A stretch of 64,000 nt of DNA from the NCBI GenBank assembly GCA_002105175.1, contig MCGE01000001.1, positions 2,418,001 to 2,482,000 on the forward strand, read 5' to 3'. The translations under genes and the position numbers were made by a program. Below, in pieces: positions 56,801 through 64,000 of the stretch. Numbering within the stretch: position 1 is the stretch's first letter; every line of letters begins with the position of its first letter. The notes under the pieces were generated by a model, which was not told the DNA's origin, did not search any database, and saw only the letters and a list, made by a program, of their open reading frames with translations. The DNA comes from Absidia repens (taxonomy: Eukaryota > Mucoromycota > Mucoromycetes > Mucorales > Cunninghamellaceae).

Positions 56801-57227
56801 AATGAGCCAAAAACTATGAACAGATGTTGGCTCATTCCCGTTGACTTGTCTTTTTTTTTTTTTTTTTTTGGATCAACAATCCAGACTGCCGGCGGCGGCG
56901 GTTGAATTCACACCCATCTGGCTTTACAGCCTGCAAAATCCAATTAACCTGCAATATACTCTTCTTCGCTTTATATAAAACGAACTACGAAACCGTTCAA
57001 CTTCAAATTTTCCATGCATCTTTAGAAATATTATACAATCATTTTTTGCCACCAAACCATCCATCCATCTCCCATACAATTAATTGCACAATGCTCTAAA
57101 GTTTACGCCTATAAGCTCACAGCTAAAGCCTACAGCCATAATAACCGCCTCTACATTATTGCCCACCATTCAACCACACACATACTTGGACATCCACGTT
57201 TGCTTGGATCCGCTTTCTAGTCACATA

Positions 57228-57350
57228 CTCCTTCTACTCATACCATTTTTTTTTTTTTTTTTTTTCCCCATCCAATATCCCCATACACACACAGAAATAC
57301 CCCTCCATACCGCTAAAAAAACATGGAAATCCGCTAAAAAAGCGCCGGGA
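57228..57350 (+). repeat. Repeat D, copy 2
   Basis: Same blocks as 50583-50690, with a longer poly(T) tract. After the shared GCGCCGGGAG it continues into a GC-rich segment that copy 1 lacks. Confidence 0.8.
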
Positions 57351-57412
57351 GAGGCGCGGCTACGCCGCGCTTTTGCCCAAAGAAGCCAGAGGGCAGCGCG
57401 AGCGGAGTGCAA
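57341..57412. repeat. GC-rich segment with a perfect hairpin
   Basis: Contains GCGCGGC-TAC-GCCGCGC (57353-57369), a 7-bp perfect stem with a 3-nt loop, then GGGCAGCGCGAGCGGAGTGC. The surrounding DNA is AT-rich, so the composition shift is abrupt. It is not a recognisable terminator or RNA gene. Confidence 0.7.
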
Positions 57413-58164
57413 AATGTTTTAGGCCGATTTAAGCTCCGAAGCCTGTGTAATGGTCTTTTTTCTATTCGTTTGTGTTCGGTTTGACTGAAATTTCTTGAAG
57501 TTGATGTTTTGGAGGCTTGCATTTCTTGATATCTTTAATCAAGATATTATTAGAAACATGTCAGGTATATTAAAGTAGATGTTTATATTTGTTTGGTATA
57601 CGTTCATGGATGGGCTAACAATATTAGAAGGTCTCAATGGATGGAATATTAATGGCCTGAATGGTATTTCTAATTTTAGTAATTTTATAACGGTGGTCTT
57701 TTTATATCGATATACATTGCCATTTCACAAGATTGTTAAATGTACACATGAGCTAATGGTAACCTACAATATATATTATTGGGGGGATTTTTGGTGGTAG
57801 GAATTCACTTGATTTGATGGTGATATTGTTGTGAAATAAAAAAAAAAATAAGTTAAAAATAAAATGGGAATGTTTATACATTTTATTTGATATGACAATC
57901 ATCCGTTTATAGGGATGTGGTGATGTTATGAAAAAGAATACATCTATTTTTGCTGTGTGATATAAAGGATGGTGTCGTATTTCAGGTGTTTGATAAGAAA
58001 TACATTGTATATGAATCATATGACTGTTATGGTAAGAGTAAACCGAAACAGGACGTATTTTATTTACATGCAAATATAAACTACGACAATTAAACTAAAC
58101 TAAACTAAACTAAAATTGTCTAATGATACTACAATAACGTATTTTTAAATGTGAGGTGATTAAC

Positions 58165-58198
58165 TGTGTGTGTGTGTGTGTGTGTGTGCGTGTGTGTA
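58165..58198 (+). repeat. (TG)n microsatellite
   Basis: Alternating TG with one interruption (TGCG). Confidence 0.95.
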
Positions 58199-58545
58199 AG
58201 TGTGGTATGCACTGGGGGATGTATTTTGTTGTTGAGAAAAAATAACATCAGATAAGCTAATACAATTAAAGAATGTAAGATGTCCCACTGCAAGCGATAA
58301 ACTATTCTACAGTGAAGGGGGGGGATCGAATAAACTAGGTTGAGCTGCTCCACCTTCTGTTCAAAGTCATCAAGAGAAAAAAGAAGTTATGCTGTCGATG
58401 TTAATTGGTAATTAATGATGGTGGTAATGGTGACTATATTTGGAAGGGACAACAATGTTGTTGAAGTTTAATGGTGTTGCTAATTGTAAAAAAAGAAACA
58501 CGGAAAAAGGGCAGGTCCCTCTTTCTACACTCCCTTAAGAGAACC

Positions 58546-58576
<31 letters not shown>

Positions 58577-58654
58577 CCGCACACGTGGATTTTATTTACT
58601 CCCAACTTTTTTTTTCGGTGCGCAACCTTCCTTCAATTTCTTATTTTCACCATT

Positions 58655-59080
58655 CGACTTACTTGATGTAATATTGGACTTGGATTAGTGTCAGGACTAG
58701 TTTAGAATGGGGTTCAGTTCAGGGATTACAACATGCACGGGGAAACCCTTTCATTTTGGATCTACATTTTAGACCCACCATTATTATATGACTGTTTGGA
58801 GTCTTCAACAGCGTAGTTTAGTTTTAGCTTGTCATAATTTGTGTCTACTTTTGAATAAAATATGTCTTTTTTTTCCTCTTCAATGAAAGATGTCTCGTAT
58901 ATCTTTCTCATGTCTTGTGCAATAGATCCCGTTTATACTGCTGTCACTCCTTGAGATTAGTGTTTTTGTTTAATATTGACCGTTGTTGGTATGCTTTATA
59001 AAATGGCAACCCGCTCATCTCTCACAGGCCTTGTACAATACCGTATATTACATTCCTTTTCACAATAAAATATATCATTT
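58655..59080 (+). repeat. Dispersed repeat family A, copy 10
   Basis: Reads TTGGACTTGGATTAGTGTCA, GGACTAGTTTAGAATGGGG, the perfect core GGAAACCCTTTCATTTTGGA, TTTAGTTTTAGCTTG, TTGAATAAAATATG and a longer 3' tail with CTTGTGCAATAGATCCCG and TTGTACAATACCGTATATTA. The longer tail also occurs in copy 2. Confidence 0.8.
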
Positions 59081-59684
59081 ATTTTTAACCTTTTTTTTTT
59101 TTTTGAGATTGCATACTATATAGCAAGCCATCCAGCTTTTTTGTCCCTGTACCTCCCCCTTTACGCGTTTTATACCTTCACAGTGAGAAGTATGTCATGC
59201 TCAAGTTCAAATGTTGTTGTTTTTTATTTAATTAATAAAACAGAAATCAATAATCATTACTATAATATACTATAGTATACTGAATTGGACTACTTTTCTT
59301 TTTGCATACATGTAGTTGGGCTTTTTTTTTTTTTTTTTTTTTTGTATACACTGGTTTTGGATTTTGGTTTTTGCGAAAATCAAACCGTTAAACCATTTAG
59401 AAACCCTAGTCACAGTATTATTTTTTATTCAAGATAAAACCAAGAAAACGCATCCATGATAAAAAATAGATGTGGTCAAGTTTTGTATATAAAATGAGGC
59501 AAAAGATGCATATTTTGAATTTTATTATATGTATGATAAGGGACCAAAAAAAAAAAAAAAAAAAAGGAAAAAAATGGGTAACAGTGCGTGGTAATGATTG
59601 ATATACTAAAAAAACACATATCTATATAAAACTATACAACAAGAGATAATAAAAATAAGGACGAAGATAGGGGGGGTCATAACA

Positions 59685-62600
59685 CTAGTGTCCATAGTAG
59701 ATCGTGGGGTACCGATGGATTAATGTCGAAGAGGATTTAGCGCGAGCATCATTCATTTCCTTGCGTTCCTGTTTGGCCCAATCTTCAAACCGTCGCATGA
59801 TAATCCCAGTACTGTCGAAGTGGCCTTCCCGCCGTCCATGATCTTCCTTCTTTTCTTCGCCTCCTTGCAATTTTCTTGTCTGGCCCCACGAGAAATCATC
59901 AAAATGCCAATAAGCATAGGCTGGCAAGATGAAATTCCAAATAGGTAACGAGAAGAGATACACCAACATCCATCCAACATACACCATTTTTCGAGTCGTG
60001 AGCGCAATCAACACAGCAGGCAGCCCCAAGATCGCAGCCAAAAGCAAAAGAGGAATGATGGGAACAGGTGTGACGAAGAAGGAGATAACAATAAGGTATA
60101 TGGTAAAGGATATAGCCGCTGGAAGTACTACCGTTCCTACCAATTCCATAAATACCACAAACTGCATGGAGAAACAGAAGGTGCCGCAGAGATCACGAAT
60201 GAGGACGAGTTCAAGTAGATTGTGCACCGTTGAATTAATCCATCGACGCCTTTGAGATAAGAGAACACCAAAGGTATCAGGTACCACTGTCTTGCAAACC
60301 TATATAAAATTATATATTTTAGTAATCATTTCGCTTGATTGGTCTTTTTTTTTTTTTTTAGCGAACTTACAGCTTGAGGAACAAAAATCATCTTTCGTTT
60401 TGGGAATGTTCGAAGCATCAGTGTTGTTAAGTATCGATCTTCACCCAATAGCAGCAAGTTTTTCTTGTGCAAAGTATCCACCACATTTTCGCAGTACATT
60501 TCAACAATATCAGAGGAGCAGAAGATGGGTACATATCTATCCCCTTTCGGAGCAATGATTCGGTACATACAAAAGCATCCAGGCAAGCAGGTGACACCAC
60601 CAAAGATAGATTCAAAAGCTTTACTCATATGATGGGAGATATAATATTCAAACACTATATATAAAAGATAATGAGTATGCTTCATGTGTTTTCTTTTTTT
60701 TTTTCTTTTTTCTTTTTTATATATACCTTGAATTGCAGTAATCCAACTGTCACTCTTGTTTGCAATTTTTGTTTCCCCACACAGTCCCATAATATAAGGA
60801 TCCCGTGACATACATGCAATCATACGAGCTAGAGAGTCTGGGTAAACTTTTGTATCGGCATCCACCTAAAATATCCAAGATACATGTTAATGTATTTGCT
60901 GACTGTGATAACAATAATAATAAAAATGGACTAATTCTTACCATCAGGCATGTTTCAAAGCGCGAAGGATGGTTACCGGTCAGCAGAAGAATGGCTTTGC
61001 AAAATTGATATTCCAAACTGCACATCCGTTCACCATAGTACACCTTTTGCATGGCGTTCATCAGAATCACTTGACTATCACGTTTGCCACGATTGCCAGG
61101 CTTCTTTTCCTTGGATTCGGCTTCAGTACCACATTTGATGATGACGACCATAGGCACATGCTGTTGTTCATCTGGAGGTTGCATTTGTCCACCTTTGCTT
61201 GGATCGTCATTGTATCGATAGAACCCGGCATACACCTTGGCCATGTTGTGTCGTTTCATACCATCGGCAATCGCCACATAAGACGCTGGTTTAACTTGAT
61301 CGCGGGGCATCACATCATCCTTCATCATGGAGAGTACAATATCTGGTGTTGACATGCCATTTCCAGAGCCAGTAATAATCCCATCGCAGATAACAAGAAG
61401 CATTTTGTGAGACGAGGGGTAATCCGTATTTGCCAGGGAATCCAGAGTCGTTCGCAATCCCTCTTCACCTTCAGAATAACAGGTCACCACCATAAACGTA
61501 TGGATCAAATCAAAGTTGAAGTTGTATTGATTTTGCTGGACTTGTTGCTGTTGCTGATGGCTGCTGATAATATCCTGTGCGCTGTTGCTAAACGTTTGTG
61601 AGCCACCAAGTGAGTGTTGACCATTGGCCGGAGATGAGGGTGTAAAACACGTTCGAAGAGGACTTTCAGGGTTAAAAGTAGTTGATCCAAATAGAGTATT
61701 GCGTGATCCATGAGCAGGTGAGTTGGGCTGTGTGAATCGCGAAGTGGTTGGTAAAAATCGACGTTTGTTTTTCGAAGTATATTGTTGTTGTTGGTGAGTG
61801 AATCTTGCTGCGCTGAAGCTGGCCGCGCTACTATCCCGCATCATGGAGTTGCTAGCAATAGAGTTGTTCATGTCGACCGAGATGGAGCCACCGCCGGCAC
61901 CACCATTCTCCGTCATTGCCAAAGAGCCAAGGGATTCTTCTTGAGGATGGGGCGAATTTGAACGTGGCAAGTCAATGGAACTGATACTTTTTGTCTTGGG
62001 ATAGTGCATTTCTTCCGCATTGTCCATTTCCCATCGAAGTACTTCATCGCGTCGTTTTCGCCGTTCTTCTGCTGTTTCTTCTCGTATGCTGCCAAGTTTC
62101 CACGATATACACCATCCAAATATCAAAGCCAAGAAAAACCGAATGAGGACCACACCAAGAATAACAGCGAGAGAGACCCAGAGCACAATATCCGATATAA
62201 TACATCCAGTTGATCTTGAATCCAAGACGCCCACTTTGAGAATATCCGTTAGGCACTTCCCAAGTTTATGTCGATCAGCAGTCGAGCTAAGCCAATAAGT
62301 TGCATCACGACCAATAAACGCACTTCCAGGACCAAATATCTGAGCAACACGAAGAGGTAATGGTATATTTGGAGTCAAGAATCGAAGACGAGAAAGATCA
62401 AGAACATTTCTAAAAAAAAAATTGTGAGATTTTATGAGGATTGAAATGCCGACGGTGCCTTTTTTTTTTTTGACCCTTACCCACTGAATGCCACGAGACT
62501 TGTACCAGGTTTTTGAATATCAGTCCAGTTATAATAAACATCACCGACCACTTCAAGTCGGCGAAGGGCCCGTCTTGATTTTTCACTAACGTGACAACCT

Positions 62601-63523
62601 TTGCGATCAGGATTATCAGTGCCATTGACGGCTGGGTTTTTCAGGTCGATCGGTACACAGGGAAAATAATTCATGACATTTCCTTTTGCATCATCAGATT
62701 CAACTGGTTTTAAAATATCCTTGCAATTGTAATTGACAGGTTGGAATAAAAACGAGACGTCTTTTCCACCAATCCCCATTTCTTGTAAATCACCGCTACC
62801 GGGAATATTGGGATAGGGGGTAGGGTGACGGAAAGATTTAAGGTCATAAGCTCGGCCAGAAATAATGATATGATCAGGCTCCACATTGGTAGTACGGATC
62901 CGATTCGGTTGTCGACCACAGACAGCAGCATTAAATCCAAAAGTCAAAAAACCAACTATCCCACACAGCATCACAATCACTTGGACCAGTGCTACTTTTT
63001 CACGCCATGCTTGTTGCATTTGTCGATCTCGTAATCCTACAATATTCCTGTTGGTGAGATGTCAACTTCTTTTTTTTTTTTTATCTTCCCAGGATTTACC
63101 GAAAACTCGTAAAATAAATGAGGGAGCCCACCAAGTTAATACCCAAGTTGTCACTGTCCAACATCCCGCTTGATTTTGATTTTCTTTATGCGCTTTCGGA
63201 GTTTCATTTGTAGGGTTTAAATAATGCGTTCGCCTCAAGTCCTCAGGCTGGATCGTTTTTATGGAGTGTCTAGTCTGGTTAGCTTTTGAAAGTAAATCAT
63301 CTGGTTGGGATTTTTCAGTAAGGTCATCATCTTCATCATCAATATTATTGATCACTCGATTTTGTTGGCTTCGTGGCATGTTTCTTGAGGAGGGATGATA
63401 ATCGGATCGTGCTGTCATGGATGATTGACCGAGATTATTCGTATCTACTCTTAGCAAATCTGATGGTCGCGATGAAGCTTTTGCAGGAGTGCTCTCATTG
63501 TTATTTTCCGACGATGATGGCAT
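59685..63523 (-). CDS. Chitin synthase, class IV-like (Chs3 type)
   Basis: Several exons, starting [20 protein letters not shown] at 63523. A Ser/Asn-rich N-terminus leads to a first membrane region ([20 protein letters not shown]), joined by an intron to [20 protein letters not shown]. An extracytoplasmic segment and a second membrane region follow. The catalytic part includes [40 protein letters not shown] (Asp-x-Asp across a splice), [34 protein letters not shown] (EDR) and [18 protein letters not shown] (QRRRW), then five to six membrane helices. The end ([20 protein letters not shown]) is typical of class IV enzymes. No myosin motor is present. The enzyme uses UDP-GlcNAc to polymerise chitin at the plasma membrane. 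All catalytic motifs are intact. A Gln-rich, Ser-rich insert (about 61550-62050) interrupts the domain. Confidence 0.95.
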
Positions 63524-64000
63524 TGATATATATATATATTATATATATTTTGGACTGCAAAGTTGTTTTTTTTTAATGAGAATCAAGGATCACCCAGAGG
63601 CGAAAAATCGATATAAAAAAAGAAAGAAAGAAAGGATGGGTAATATGCAGGTGAAAAAGGATGTAAAACTTGATAGAATAAAAAAATAAAAAAAACCGAT
63701 TGTGAAAAGATGGGAAGGAAGGAGAAAAAAAAGGACCGTGGCGAGGAAAAAATAAAGATACAAACAGAGTAATCCCCACCAAAAAAAAAAACAAAAAAAA
63801 AAAAAGGAAAGGAGTGCCCAAAGGAAACTAATAAAGACCTTCAAAAACCGCAAATATAAGGCAGCTGTCGAGAATACACGCATCAAATGTTTATTATCAG
63901 AGTTAAATTTAAAATCATATCTATTTGTGATGTTCAATACCGACACCTTGGTATATGATATAAACAGCAATCTTATTTTTCCGAAAGCTAATAATAAATC
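63524..64000. promoter_or_regulatory. Upstream region of the chitin synthase gene
   Basis: AT-rich 5' flank with a (TA)n tract at 63526-63550 and long purine tracts (63625-63810). It presumably carries the promoter and 5' leader. I see no specific element. Confidence 0.4.

Larger units (their letters stand above)
56437..59684. other. Long repeat-rich spacer
   Basis: No supported gene. It holds two family A copies, repeat D copy 2 with a GC-rich hairpin, a (TG)n tract at 58165-58198, an AAACT array at 58092-58113 and several A/T runs (for example A25 at 58548-58574). The 3' region of the chitin synthase gene lies at its right end. Confidence 0.5.

Noticed and set aside
58092..58113. Possible telomere-type repeat
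   Set aside because: AAACT units are too few and unlike fungal TTAGGG repeats.

Overview
The window is nuclear DNA of a filamentous fungus, most likely an early-diverging one (Mucoromycota, probably Mucorales). The evidence is many short GT-AG introns (about 50-100 nt), AT-rich spacers full of A/T homopolymers, a Chs3-like chitin synthase, an SPX protein, an STK32-type kinase, a Ty3/gypsy chromodomain retrotransposon and Fanzor/TnpB-like nuclease remains of a kind I associate with Mucorales. This assignment rests on gene content and sequence style; no rRNA is present to confirm it.

Layout: 491-1798 (-) secreted Ser/Ala-repeat glycoprotein; 3205-5154 (-) lipid-anchored methyltransferase; 5445-6642 (-) derlin; 6845-7975 dispersed repeats and a broken Asp/Gly-rich ORF; 8520-9235 (+) decayed Fanzor/TnpB-like nuclease; 9385-10525 (+) NTF2-like protein; 10526-14488 repeat-rich spacer; 14489-17537 (-) cyclic-nucleotide phosphodiesterase with a receiver-like N-terminus; 18441-20570 (+) SPX-ACT-phosphoserine phosphatase fusion; 21028-21799 (-) DinB-like protein with an apparent frameshift; 22811-24123 (-) G-protein alpha subunit; 26016-28464 (+) STK32-like kinase; 29336-32197 (+) sulfate permease; 33996-35623 (-) alpha-tubulin; 38592-42387 (+) Vps16; 42600-44305 (+) decayed vezatin-like gene; 44767-45540 (+) small COPI-associated/Tvp15-like membrane protein; 45541-50425 repeat-rich spacer; 50426-50497 (-) tRNA-Pro(AGG); 50915-56431 an intact and apparently very young Ty3/gypsy element with 5-bp target-site duplications; 56437-59684 repeat-rich spacer; 59685-63523 (-) class IV-like chitin synthase.

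Genes occur singly on both strands and form no operon or cluster. Several belong to general signalling and growth machinery: G-alpha and cAMP phosphodiesterase (cAMP/GPCR signalling), STK32-like kinase, SPX sensor, chitin synthase (cell wall), Vps16, derlin and the Tvp15-like protein (membrane traffic and ER quality control), alpha-tubulin.

The most unusual item is the single gene joining an SPX domain (an inositol-pyrophosphate/phosphate sensor in other proteins) to an ACT-type region and a SerB-type phosphoserine phosphatase. Next are the Fanzor/TnpB-like remnant, the receiver-PDE fusion, two dispersed repeat families (one with a constant polyadenylation signal, one usually present as tandem dimers), and very small exons that carry the P-loop of the G-alpha gene (25 nt) and part of Vps16 (14 nt).
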